Part shown: piece by piece, positions 44,926 through 53,754 of the stretch
Layout: every line of letters starts with the position of its first letter
Position numbering within the stretch: the first letter of the stretch is position 1
Source of the DNA: Bacteroidales bacterium
GTDB taxonomy: Bacteria > Bacteroidota > Bacteroidia > Bacteroidales > UBA932
Direction of reading: 5' to 3'
DNA length: 64,000 nt
Assembly (NCBI GenBank): GCA_021371955.1
Contig: JAJFVD010000005.1
Coordinates: forward strand, 124,001 to 188,000
Program-made: the position numbers and the translations under genes
The notes under the pieces: model-generated
The model's database searches: none
The model's input: only the letters and a program-made list of their open reading frames with translations
Told to the model about the DNA's origin: nothing

Positions 44926-45691
44926 GGCAAATTAATATACTGAATTCGTAAAGAAGATAAAGCGGCATTCCAACTATAAACAGTGTAAATGCATCCCCGC
45001 TTGGAGTAATAATTGCAGCTGCAATCATTAAAATTGTAAAGGCGTGCTTGCGGTATTTTTTTAAAAGAGATTTGTTAATAATTCCAATTTTAGATAAAAT
45101 GAGTGCAAGTGCAGGCATTTCAAAGACAACCCCCATAATAAGAATCAATTGAGTAAACATTGAAATATAGGACTGTAATGAAATTTGATTTGCAACCATC
45201 GTACTCACCTGGTAAGTTCCTAAAAACCTTAGTGTTAAAGGGAATACAAATACATAACCAACAAGAACCCCAATAAAAAACAGTATAGCTCCAAATGCGA
45301 ATGCCTTTTTTACGGCAATCTGCTCTTTTTCATAAAGGCCCGGCCCTATAAAACGCCAAAGCTGATATAATACAAACGGAACAGCAAGTATAAACGCAAG
45401 AGTCAGCGAAACAGACACGTGAATAAAGAACTGAGCCGAAAGGTCAATATTTATAAGATTTAGGCTGAATGGTTCAGGTGCCGCATCAGGAATTTTCAAT
45501 AGTAGTGCTAACTGCCCGAGCCATTTGTATAAAATAAACCCGGAATCCGTAGGCGCAAAAATTATTTTCTCAAAAATGAAGCTTTTAGCAAGGAAAATAG
45601 GGATCACCAGTATAAAAACGACAATCGCAGAACGAAACAGTACTTTCCTGAGTTCGTCCAGATGCTCCCAAAATGTCATTTCACTGCTCAC
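44909..45691 (-). CDS. tatC: Sec-independent translocase subunit TatC
   Basis: TatC binds twin-arginine signal peptides in the inner membrane. It is 260 residues with six predicted helices. The N-terminus FWEHLDELRKVLF carries the conserved HLxELR signal-recognition motif (here HLDELR). The first periplasmic loop is longer than in E. coli and hydrophobic-rich. Other family positions are FVLYQLWRFIGPGLYEKEQ and the essential P-x-x-L-F-E block around FEMPALALILSKIG. It shares one base with the tatA stop and overlaps the ABC-F start by 17. Together with tatA it gives a minimal TatAC system. Confidence 0.96.
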   Translation of the reverse strand: MSSEMTFWEHLDELRKVLFRSAIVVFILVIPIFLAKSFIFEKIIFAPTDSGFILYKWLGQLALLLKIPDAAPEPFSLNLINIDLSAQFFIHVSVSLTLAFILAVPFVLYQLWRFIGPGLYEKEQIAVKKAFAFGAILFFIGVLVGYVFVFPLTLRFLGTYQVSTMVANQISLQSYISMFTQLILIMGVVFEMPALALILSKIGIINKSLLKKYRKHAFTILMIAAAIITPSGDAFTLFIVGMPLYLLYEFSILICRDIDK

Positions 45692-45897
45692 TATTTCTTT
45701 TCCTCTTTCTCTTCGGAATTTGTCTCTTTGATATCGTCTTCGATTCCCTTCATTCCGTCTTTGAAGCTTTTTACTCCTTTGCCAATACCCTTCATTAGTT
45801 CCGGAATTTTCTTCCCTCCGAACAACAATAATACGATGAGGGCAATGATAATTACTTCCGTTGCTCCTATTGTTCCAAACAGTAATAGATGATTCAT
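45691..45897 (-). CDS. tatA: Twin-arginine translocase pore subunit TatA
   Basis: This 68-residue protein has one N-terminal transmembrane helix (about 11-27, [16 protein letters not shown]), the hinge FGGKKIPEL, an amphipathic helix (about 31-50) and a charged Glu/Lys tail, the exact TatA layout. The length suits TatA rather than TatB, and no tatB is nearby, so this single protein may serve both roles as in Gram-positive TatAC pairs. It is followed by tatC with a one-base overlap. Confidence 0.95.
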   Translation of the reverse strand: MNHLLLFGTIGATEVIIIALIVLLLFGGKKIPELMKGIGKGVKSFKDGMKGIEDDIKETNSEEKEEKK

Positions 45898-45920
45898 GAT
45901 TATTATAAATTATTAAGTTT

Positions 45921-46328
45921 TTACATAAAATATGGCGAAAACACTTTTACAACCGATTCAGGAGCTCTTGTAGGCTTTCTGCTAAGTGAATTGATAAAGC
46001 CAAGCGTAACACTTCCCGAACAAACAACTTCATTTTTTTGATTATAAATAACAGTGTCAATTATAATTCTGGCCCTTGGACAATCCTTTATCGTACTTAC
46101 GATGCGAATTATTTCGCCCATTTTCACCGGTAGTTTGTAATTACATTCGACATGAGTAACCGGCATCATTATTCCCTCTTCCTCAATCTTTTCGATAGGC
46201 AGACCTAAATCTTTAAGAGCTTTGCTTCTGCCGCACTCGAAATATCTGATATAATTAGAATGGTGCACTATTCCCATTAAATCGGTCTCATAATATCTTA
46301 CTTCAAGAATTGTTTCCGAAATATACAT
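45921..46328 (-). CDS. YbgC/4HBT-family acyl-CoA thioesterase
   Basis: This 135-residue hotdog thioesterase has the 4-hydroxybenzoyl-CoA thioesterase type of active site: VRYYETDLMGIVHHSNYIRYFE with the key Asp16 and His23. The rest follows the YbgC pattern (LPVKMGEIIRIV). It may hydrolyse short or medium acyl-CoA. It stands 23 bases before tatA and 5 after the PCMD lipoprotein gene, in one operon-like run. A Tol-Pal link, as for E. coli YbgC, is not evident here. Confidence 0.9.
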   Translation of the reverse strand: MYISETILEVRYYETDLMGIVHHSNYIRYFECGRSKALKDLGLPIEKIEEEGIMMPVTHVECNYKLPVKMGEIIRIVSTIKDCPRARIIIDTVIYNQKNEVVCSGSVTLGFINSLSRKPTRAPESVVKVFSPYFM

Positions 46329-46333
46329 ATTTA

Positions 46334-48739
46334 TCAGTTTAAAATTTTTACACCCTGCCCCGGAGAGTAGTAATGCAATTTAAAATTGTCTACAATCAGG
46401 CTGCTGCCGTCTGCTCCTGTAAATATATCTCCGTCCTTGCTGGAAGACATTGTTACCACTATATGCGTTGGAGTAAGATTTTGCGCTCCGCTCACCGGTT
46501 TAATATCTGTCTGCGTCAAGCTCCAGTCTAAAGTGTTTTCGCCGATAATCAATTCCCCGCGGGCAATTTTATTCGATACCGGCTCTTTTTGAATATCAAA
46601 CTCATCCGTTCCGGAATGATGCCATAATTCCACCCATACAATAGCTTTATCGCTTCCCTCAACAGCTGCCGGGTCTTCAAAAGCCGGGATATTTACCGAG
46701 GAGAATTTTGGGGTTGTTTTTATGAGGTTCACGCCTTTTGAATACTTGTAATTCAATGAAAAAGCAACAGGAATTGTTTTGCCTGTAAAAGGGATCCCAA
46801 ATTTAGTCATATTCTGAGGATGATACACATCCTGTGCCAGAATACTGTATTTAAATTTCCCAAGAAACAGACCTCCGGAGGCCAGAGAAGTAACCCTGAC
46901 TATGTTTGCAAAATTTATAACAGAAAGCTGCGTTTGAAGTTTTGCCGCATAAGGCGAATTGTATCCGGAAACTCTTGACAGTCCCTGTACAGAGGGGTTA
47001 TTAGAAGAGTTCCATCCGGAACCATCGCTAGGTGAAATAGTAAGTGGAATTGTTGAAAACAAAGGGTGAGGGCCCCATACCTCAAAATTGCTGTTCTCAA
47101 TCTGAGGTGCTGCAATGAGTTTTATGCTCCAGATTCTTTCACTCCCGTCCTCTGCAACTACGGAGAATCGGAAATCATTATCAGGCGACAAAATTATCGG
47201 CGCACCGGATGCCGTCCCTTTAATTTTTGCCTTTGGGGAAACAGTAATAGCAGGGGAAATTATCAATTTCCTCATATTGTCATAGCTATCTGTAATCAAC
47301 GTAATTCTTGATATTCCGTTTTCAAGGTATTTTGAAGAGAATATATATCCCCCGGATGGAATCCCGGAAATAAAATCCAGTATTTCGTTTTGAGAACTTT
47401 TTGGAGTGAAGTTGTTTGTAAGAACAATTCCCCATTTTTCCGACAACCCCTCTTTTGTAACAGTGAAATCAACCGTGTCGTTTATTGATGAGAAGGAAAG
47501 CGTCGCAGGCATTGTAGATGTAGCACCCGATGAAAGTGAGGCAGAACATCCGTTGATTAACAGAGGAAATGTGCCATTACTTAAAATGGGGACATTTACA
47601 GTTCTTTCTGAACGGTCAACAGTAAAATTCCCGATTTCAATTTTGCTGTCAGCACTGCTGTATCCTGTTTTAGATACGCTGAGAATCTCTGCATATTCAT
47701 TATAGCTTCTCCACTCAATATTCCATTCCTTCGTCCAGCCGGTAATTATATCAGAAAGAAAGAAGCTCTTTTTTTCTCCCCATTTTGTAAAAGAGATGTT
47801 TTCTCCTGATTTAATCCCAGTCATGGAGGAGTATTTGCCTGTTACAAACTCAGGCTTGACAGTTCCGGAAGAGTTATTCTGAGGGCTTCTTGCTATTAAA
47901 GTAATTGTTGAAGTGGTGTTTGAAACAAGCAGATTATAAATTTCCAATCCGGCGTTAACCGCAATTGCCTTTACATCATTTATTCCAAAATTTATCCGGT
48001 CCGACACATCATCCGGGACCTGAGAAGAATTTTGAATAGTAAAATGTTTTGCCGGTGACAATTTGATTTTCCATATCTCCTCTCTTCCACTTTCAGAAAT
48101 AACTGAAAGGTTTTTTTGCGCTGATAATGATTCAAATACTATCGGGGTATTGGCTTTGTAATCTTTAAACCCGGCCCCGGCCGATAAGGTTATATCGGGC
48201 ACTATAGTAAAAGGAGCAATGGCTGATATTGTGTAAATACCTATAGTGCAATTTGTGTAGTCAATTAATGCTTCATTAATCAAATTGCATTCTTCCGGTT
48301 GACTGGACTTAATCGTGAATTTTTCTACTTCGGCAAGGTCGTTTGAAGGGATTTCTTCCAGAACAACCTCGTATTTTGCAGTCATCCCGCTTTCAGCAAC
48401 TACACTAATTTCATTTATACTGAGCATCGATTCAAATCTTATGTACCCATCTGTGTCAAAGCCAAGAATTTTATCAATAGACTTCTCGGTTTTTACATCC
48501 AGCTTTACATCCAAAGGGAAAAGATATTTGCCAAACCTGAGCGGAATTATAATTTTCTTTCCTTCAATACGTGGAGTGTCAAATACTGCATTTGCAGGCT
48601 TTCCTCCTGTAATTGAAATTGTGCTGATACTATTGTTGTCGCTTAATTCACTTACCTTCCGGCAAGAAAGAGACAAAACCAATAATACAAGCAGTATCAG
48701 AAGTGTTTTAATTCTTCCGATATAGAAAAAGCTCTTCAT
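46334..48739 (-). CDS. Large surface lipoprotein with five DUF5018-like repeats and a PCMD domain
   Basis: This 801-residue lipoprotein (signal ends LSLSC, Cys 26) is made of about five divergent tandem units. Each closes with a similar phrase of the form SE-x-G ... W-x-I-x-L: ESGMTAKYEVVL, ESGREEIWKIKL, TGWTKEWNIEW, KEGLSEKWGIVL and EDGSERIWSIKL. These resemble DUF5018-type modules. The last ~250 residues, from IENSNFEVWGPHPLF, match the putative carbohydrate-metabolism domain PCMD. It probably binds glycans at the cell surface, but no catalytic residue is evident. It lies 3 bases after valS and 5 before the thioesterase. Confidence 0.85.
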   Translation of the reverse strand: MKSFFYIGRIKTLLILLVLLVLSLSCRKVSELSDNNSISTISITGGKPANAVFDTPRIEGKKIIIPLRFGKYLFPLDVKLDVKTEKSIDKILGFDTDGYIRFESMLSINEISVVAESGMTAKYEVVLEEIPSNDLAEVEKFTIKSSQPEECNLINEALIDYTNCTIGIYTISAIAPFTIVPDITLSAGAGFKDYKANTPIVFESLSAQKNLSVISESGREEIWKIKLSPAKHFTIQNSSQVPDDVSDRINFGINDVKAIAVNAGLEIYNLLVSNTTSTITLIARSPQNNSSGTVKPEFVTGKYSSMTGIKSGENISFTKWGEKKSFFLSDIITGWTKEWNIEWRSYNEYAEILSVSKTGYSSADSKIEIGNFTVDRSERTVNVPILSNGTFPLLINGCSASLSSGATSTMPATLSFSSINDTVDFTVTKEGLSEKWGIVLTNNFTPKSSQNEILDFISGIPSGGYIFSSKYLENGISRITLITDSYDNMRKLIISPAITVSPKAKIKGTASGAPIILSPDNDFRFSVVAEDGSERIWSIKLIAAPQIENSNFEVWGPHPLFSTIPLTISPSDGSGWNSSNNPSVQGLSRVSGYNSPYAAKLQTQLSVINFANIVRVTSLASGGLFLGKFKYSILAQDVYHPQNMTKFGIPFTGKTIPVAFSLNYKYSKGVNLIKTTPKFSSVNIPAFEDPAAVEGSDKAIVWVELWHHSGTDEFDIQKEPVSNKIARGELIIGENTLDWSLTQTDIKPVSGAQNLTPTHIVVTMSSSKDGDIFTGADGSSLIVDNFKLHYYSPGQGVKILN

Positions 48740-48742
48740 AAC

Positions 48743-51403
48743 TTAATGTTTAAGAAGTTCATTTTTCAACTTGGAAAGTTTATCAATTTTAGTTTCGGCG
48801 TCGCTTTTTTTCTTGAATTCTATATCTACAACAGCTTTTGGGGCACTTGCCACAAATTTTTCATTTGAGAGCTTTTTGTTCACAGAGGCAAGGAAACCTG
48901 TGAGATGCTCAATTTCGGCATCAATCTTTCTTAGTTCTTCTTCGGTATTAACCAAATCTCCCAGTGGAACGAAAAACTCAGCGGTGTCTACCATAAATGA
49001 AGAGCCTGAGTTATTATCCGCTCTGCTTTCCAGTAATTTAATCTCCGATATGTTGGCCATCTTTTTAATAATCGGATAGAATTCAGGAGATAATCCCCCT
49101 TTAATATACAGTTCCAACGGATTTTTAGGAGAAATAGCCTTTGACTGTCTTATGTTTCGGATGTTAACGATAACCTCCTTAACCTGTTCGAAACTTTTAA
49201 TGTACTCAGGCGAATATGGTTTTGCCGCAGGCTGCATTGCTATCATTATACTCTCTTTTTCTCCCCTTTCTTCCAGATTATGCCACAACTCCTCGGTAAT
49301 GAATGGCATAAACGGGTGAAGAATCTTGAGCAGTTTATCGAAGAATCCCATTGTAGCCTTATATGTATCAGGATCCATTGGCGCTCCTGAATCAGGCTTG
49401 ATGATTTCAAGATACCAGGCGCAAAAATCATCCCAAAAGAGCTTGTAAATCAACATCAGAGCATCTGAAATCCTGAACTTTTCAAAGTGATCGTTAATCG
49501 TTTCTATTGATTGGGAAAGGATATTGTCAAACCATTTGACGGCACTTGCCGATTTTTCGTTCTGTTTCAGGCTCTCTTCAACATTCCAGCCTATTACAAG
49601 CCTGTATGCGTTCCATATTTTGTTTGAGAAGTTTCTGCCCTGTTCTACCTGACTTTCGTCAAAAAGAATGTCTGTACCGGCATTGCTGCAAATAAGCATT
49701 CCAACACGCACTCCATCTGCACCGTAGCTTTTGATCAGTTCAATAGGATCAGGTGAGTTTCCGAGAGATTTGGACATTTTTCTGCCAAGTTTATCCCTCA
49801 CTATACCAGTAAGATATACATTTCTGAATGGGATATCATTACAGAATTCATGCCCGGCCATTATCATTCTTGCTACCCAAAAAAACAGAATTTCGGGAGC
49901 TGTTACAAGGTCGTTTGTAGGATAATAATATGCAAGGTCGCTGTTTGGAGCTTTATCTGGAAATCCGGGTTTTCCCGGGTCAAAAACCGATATTGGCCAT
50001 AACCATGAAGAAAACCAAGTATCCAGCACATCGTTATCTTGTTTTAAATCGGACAACAAAATTGAAGGATTGGATTTTCTGGCAAGTTCCAGCGCTTCGT
50101 TTTCGTTTGAAGCAACAACAAAATCTCCATCAGGCAGATACCATGCAGGAATTCTTTGTCCCCACCAAAGCTGACGGGAAATGCACCAGTCGCGTACATT
50201 CTCCATCCAATGTTTGTAAGTGTTTTTATATTTGTCCGGTATAAGCTTTATCTTATCGCTTTCGACATAGTTTAAAGCCTCTTTTGAAGCCTCTTCCATC
50301 TTCAAAAACCATTGAAGCGACAGCCGTGGCTCTATCACAGCATTAGTTCTTTCTGAATATCCTATTTGGGATGTATATAGTTCCTCTTTTTCAAGACAAC
50401 CGGACTCGGAAAGCATTTTTACAATTTTTTTCCTTGCTGCAAATCTCTCTTCTCCAATTAGAATGACCGCTTTTTCGTTGAGTTTCCCAAAATTATCCAG
50501 GATATCAATAACCGGCAGTTTATGTCTTATTCCAATTTCATAGTCGTTAATATCATGAGCCGGCGTAATTTTCAGACAGCCTGTTCCAAAATCCATTGAA
50601 ACATATTCGTCCTCAATTATCGGAATCTCTTTATTTATAAGAGGAATCAATACTTTGCGGCCCTTAAGCCCAAAATATCTCTCGTCCTGAGGATGTACAC
50701 AAAGAGCAACGTCTGCCATTATTGTCTCCGGGCGGGTTGTTGCAATTATTACAAAGTCTTTGCCTGCTTTCCCTTCGTTTGATAAGTAATACCTGAGATA
50801 GTAGAGTTTTGATGAGGTCTCTTTATGAATAACCTCTTCGTCACTCACTGCTGTTTGACCCTCCGGATCCCAGTTGACCATTCTCACGCCTCTGTATATT
50901 AGGCCTTTTTTGTAATAATGAACAAAAGTATTTATTACTCCTTTGCTCAGTTCGGGGTCCATTGTAAACTTAGTTCTCTCCCAGTCACATGATGCACCCA
51001 GCTTTTTTAACTGTTCCAGAATAATGCCGCCATGTTTCTCTTTCCACTCCCATGCATGCTTCAGAAACTCTTCCCGGGTAATGTCACTCTTTTCAATTCC
51101 TTCGCTTTTAAGCTTAGATACCACTTTCGCCTCGGTTGCAATAGATGCATGGTCGGTTCCGGGCACCCAGCAAGCGTTTTTACCCATCATTCTAGCTCTC
51201 CTGACCAAAACATCCTGAAGAGTATTATTGAGCATATGCCCCATATGAAGTACTCCTGTAACGTTGGGTGGAGGGATCACAATAGTATATGGCTCCCTTG
51301 CATCAGGTTCCGAATGAAAATATCTGTTTTGTAACCAAAATGAGTACCATTTGTCCTCCGTCAGAGAGGGATCGTATTTAGCCGGAATCTCCATAAAAAC
51401 CAT
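48743..51403 (-). CDS. valS: Valyl-tRNA synthetase
   Basis: ValS charges tRNA-Val and edits threonine. It is 886 residues. The class I signature HMGH lies in NVTGVLHMGHMLNNTLQD, KMSKS in GRKMSKSLGNSPDP, and an intact CP1 editing domain begins with ATTRPETIMAD. The anticodon-binding domain precedes a C-terminal coiled coil (about 815-886, Leu/Lys/Glu-rich). The frame has two ATGs, at 51403 and 51394; homologues start near the second (MEIPAKYDPS), so the true start may be three codons later. First gene of a seven-gene run to rlmB; a good promoter lies upstream. Confidence 0.97.
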   Translation of the reverse strand: MVFMEIPAKYDPSLTEDKWYSFWLQNRYFHSEPDAREPYTIVIPPPNVTGVLHMGHMLNNTLQDVLVRRARMMGKNACWVPGTDHASIATEAKVVSKLKSEGIEKSDITREEFLKHAWEWKEKHGGIILEQLKKLGASCDWERTKFTMDPELSKGVINTFVHYYKKGLIYRGVRMVNWDPEGQTAVSDEEVIHKETSSKLYYLRYYLSNEGKAGKDFVIIATTRPETIMADVALCVHPQDERYFGLKGRKVLIPLINKEIPIIEDEYVSMDFGTGCLKITPAHDINDYEIGIRHKLPVIDILDNFGKLNEKAVILIGEERFAARKKIVKMLSESGCLEKEELYTSQIGYSERTNAVIEPRLSLQWFLKMEEASKEALNYVESDKIKLIPDKYKNTYKHWMENVRDWCISRQLWWGQRIPAWYLPDGDFVVASNENEALELARKSNPSILLSDLKQDNDVLDTWFSSWLWPISVFDPGKPGFPDKAPNSDLAYYYPTNDLVTAPEILFFWVARMIMAGHEFCNDIPFRNVYLTGIVRDKLGRKMSKSLGNSPDPIELIKSYGADGVRVGMLICSNAGTDILFDESQVEQGRNFSNKIWNAYRLVIGWNVEESLKQNEKSASAVKWFDNILSQSIETINDHFEKFRISDALMLIYKLFWDDFCAWYLEIIKPDSGAPMDPDTYKATMGFFDKLLKILHPFMPFITEELWHNLEERGEKESIMIAMQPAAKPYSPEYIKSFEQVKEVIVNIRNIRQSKAISPKNPLELYIKGGLSPEFYPIIKKMANISEIKLLESRADNNSGSSFMVDTAEFFVPLGDLVNTEEELRKIDAEIEHLTGFLASVNKKLSNEKFVASAPKAVVDIEFKKKSDAETKIDKLSKLKNELLKH

Positions 51404-51424
51404 TTACTTTTTAAATCTAAACAG

Positions 51425-51456
51425 CAAAGTTATACATTTTATGGAGAGCACACAAA
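51425..51456 (-). promoter_or_regulatory. Putative promoter of the valS operon
   Basis: On the minus strand TTTG (51456-51453) and TAACTTTG (51432-51425) are separated by 20 bases. Both boxes match the Bacteroidota consensus exactly, making it the best -33/-7 pair in the window, 21 bases before the ATG. Confidence 0.6.
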
Positions 51457-51478
51457 ATTAGCTTTACAGAAAAAGTCT

Positions 51479-51486
51479 TATATTTG
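51479..51486 (+). promoter_or_regulatory. Putative -7 element of the DUF3467-etf operon
   Basis: TATATTTG is an exact TAnnTTTG match 26 bases before the ATG at 51513. It is divergent from the valS promoter within a 109-base gap. Confidence 0.5.
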
Positions 51487-51512
51487 CATACGATAATTTA
51501 AAGAAAATAGTT

Positions 51513-51821
51513 ATGAGTACTGATAATGAGTTAAATATAGAGTTAGGCAATGATGTTGCACAAGGGTCTTATTCCAACCTTGCAATAATTACCCACTCAA
51601 GCAGTGAATTTATAATCGACTACATAAGAATGATGCCTGGAGTGCCTAAGCCTCAGGTAAACAACAGAATAATAATGACAGCCGAGAATGCGAAAAGATT
51701 GTTTCTTGCGCTACAGGATAATATTGCGAAGTTTGAATCTCAATATGGAGAGATTGAACTTTATAACGAATCAAAAGGAGTTATTCCAATGGGCTTCGGT
51801 AATAGTTCAGCCGAAGCTTAA
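51513..51821 (+). CDS. DUF3467 domain-containing protein
   Basis: This 102-residue small soluble protein carries the DUF3467 pattern: SNLAIITHSSSEFIIDYIRMMPG, then KPQVNNRIIMTAENAKRLFLALQDNI. The family is widespread in Bacteroidota, of unknown function. It lies 19 bases before etfB and appears to be the first gene of that operon. No transmembrane segment or cofactor motif is seen. Confidence 0.85.
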   Translation: MSTDNELNIELGNDVAQGSYSNLAIITHSSSEFIIDYIRMMPGVPKPQVNNRIIMTAENAKRLFLALQDNIAKFESQYGEIELYNESKGVIPMGFGNSSAEA

Positions 51822-51840
51822 ATCACTATAAATAAACAGT

Positions 51841-52716
51841 ATGACTAAGACATTTAAAATTGTTGTTCTGGCAAAACAAGTGCCGGATACTAGAAATGTT
51901 GGCAAAAATGCTATGAAGGAGGATGGAACTGTTAATCGTGCCGCCCTGCCTGCGATTTTTAATCCGGAGGATATGAATGCTCTGGAACAGGCTTTAAGAT
52001 TAAAGGATGCATATCCGGGAAGTGAAGTATTATTACTGACAATGGGTCCGGGAAGAGCAGCAGAAATTATCAGAGAAGGTCTTTTTAGGGGTGCAGACGG
52101 AGGTATTCTCCTGACCGATAGAAAATTTGCAGGAGCAGATACTCTTGCGACTTCTTATGCACTTTCTATGGCTGTAAAAAAGATACAGCCGGATATTATT
52201 ATTGCCGGAAGACAGGCTATTGACGGTGACACTGCACAAGTTGGCCCTCAGGTAGCAGAAAAGCTAAACTATCCGCAGGTAACCTATGCCGAGGACATTG
52301 TTGGAGTAAAGGAAGGAAAAATAATTATCAAGAGAAGGCTTGAGAGAGGTATTGAAGTTGTAAAAACATCAATGCCTGTAGTTATTACGGTTCATGCAAC
52401 AGCACCGGCGTGCCGCCCCAGAAACGCAAAACAACTCATGAGATTCAAACATGCCAGAACTAAAAGCGAAGAACAGGATAATGAGCATAATTCATACCTG
52501 CCTACTTATACTCTGGACTATCTTGTAATACCTGAATGGGGTGTTAATGACATAGGCGGAGATGAGGCAAATTACGGTCTCTCAGGCTCACCAACAAAGG
52601 TTAAGAAAATCGAAAATATTGTATTTCAGGCTAAGGAATCAAAGAGAATTACCTCTTCCGAGGAAGATGTTGATACTTTGATTAAAGAACTTATTTCTTC
52701 ACATACAATTGGTTAA
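51841..52716 (+). CDS. etfB: Electron transfer flavoprotein beta subunit
   Basis: EtfB with EtfA forms a soluble heterodimer that carries electrons between acyl-CoA dehydrogenase and another redox partner. It is 291 residues, a little longer than the human form. Conserved parts are VVLAKQVPDTRNVG, FNPEDMNALEQALRL and IIAGRQAIDGDTAQVGPQVAE, the AMP/FAD-binding signature of the family. Whether it is a classical or bifurcating ETF cannot be settled by eye. Seventeen bases separate it from etfA. Confidence 0.95.
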   Translation: MTKTFKIVVLAKQVPDTRNVGKNAMKEDGTVNRAALPAIFNPEDMNALEQALRLKDAYPGSEVLLLTMGPGRAAEIIREGLFRGADGGILLTDRKFAGADTLATSYALSMAVKKIQPDIIIAGRQAIDGDTAQVGPQVAEKLNYPQVTYAEDIVGVKEGKIIIKRRLERGIEVVKTSMPVVITVHATAPACRPRNAKQLMRFKHARTKSEEQDNEHNSYLPTYTLDYLVIPEWGVNDIGGDEANYGLSGSPTKVKKIENIVFQAKESKRITSSEEDVDTLIKELISSHTIG

Positions 52717-52733
52717 TATTAATAATTTTAGCA

Positions 52734-53753
52734 ATGAATAACATAATAGTATATATTGAGACCGAAGACGGAAAAATCTGCGACGTGAGCCTTGAGTTGC
52801 TCACCAAAGCCCGTGGTCTTGCTAAAGAACTTGCCTGCAATGTGGAAGCTCTTCTCATTGGGCATGATGTAACAAAACTTAAAGATGAAATTGCACTTTA
52901 CGGCGCAAGCAAAATACACATTGCAGACGATAAGAGACTTGTAAACTATCTTACACTGCCCCACTCTTCCATTACAATCTCGCTTTTCAGAGAAGAGAAA
53001 CCGCAGATAGCACTTTTTGGAGCAACCAGTATCGGAAGAGACCTCGCACCGAGAGTATCAAGTGCTTTAAATAGCGGATTGACTGCTGATTGCACTTCAC
53101 TTGAAATTGGCAGCCATACAGACAACAAAGCAGGCAAAGAGTACCAAAATTTATTATATCAGATTCGCCCTGCCTTCGGAGGGAATATTATTGCAACAAT
53201 CATAAACCCCGATCACAGACCTCAGATGGCAACAGTGAGAGAGGGTGTTATGAAGAGGGAGCCGTTAAATAAAGCGGCTGATTGTAAATTAAACATAATA
53301 GATGTAAGTTCTGTCCTTTCAGATACCGATTTCATTGTAGAAATAATTGAGCGTCACATGGAAGAGAGGAAAATTGACATTAAAGGCTCTTCGATTATTG
53401 TAGCAGGAGGCTTTGGTGTTGGTTCAAAGGAAAATTTCAATCTTTTATTTGAACTAGCTCATGTTCTAGGAGGGGAAGTTGGTGCTTCCAGAGCAGCCGT
53501 TGATGCCGGCTTTGCCGACCACGCAAGGCAAATCGGACAAACTGGTGTAACCGTAAGGCCAAAACTGTATATTGCTGCCGGTATATCGGGGCAAATTCAG
53601 CATACTGCAGGTATGGAACAATCGGCAATGATTATTTCTATAAACAGCGATCCTCTTGCTCCCATTCATCAGTTGGCAGATTATGCTATCATTGGCGACC
53701 TGAACGAGGTTGTGCCAAGGATGATTAAATCGTACAAAAAAAACAGTAAATAA
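52734..53753 (+). CDS. etfA: Electron transfer flavoprotein alpha subunit
   Basis: This 339-residue subunit contains the FAD site: RPAFGGNIIATI in the N-terminal domain, and the C-terminal FAD-binding domain with the sequence GGEVGASRAAVDAGFADHARQIGQTG and PKLYIAAGISGQIQH, which hold the conserved Arg/Ser/Gly contacts. The ending HQLADYAIIGDLNEVVPRMI is typical. No ferredoxin extension is present. It is followed one base later by the acyl-CoA dehydrogenase gene. Confidence 0.96.
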   Translation: MNNIIVYIETEDGKICDVSLELLTKARGLAKELACNVEALLIGHDVTKLKDEIALYGASKIHIADDKRLVNYLTLPHSSITISLFREEKPQIALFGATSIGRDLAPRVSSALNSGLTADCTSLEIGSHTDNKAGKEYQNLLYQIRPAFGGNIIATIINPDHRPQMATVREGVMKREPLNKAADCKLNIIDVSSVLSDTDFIVEIIERHMEERKIDIKGSSIIVAGGFGVGSKENFNLLFELAHVLGGEVGASRAAVDAGFADHARQIGQTGVTVRPKLYIAAGISGQIQHTAGMEQSAMIISINSDPLAPIHQLADYAIIGDLNEVVPRMIKSYKKNSK

Positions 53754-53754
53754 T

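Noticed and set aside
48315-48725. A 136-codon plus-strand frame antisense to the PCMD lipoprotein signal region
   Set aside because: Low-complexity Ser/Ile-rich translation opposite a clear lipoprotein signal and repeat domain.
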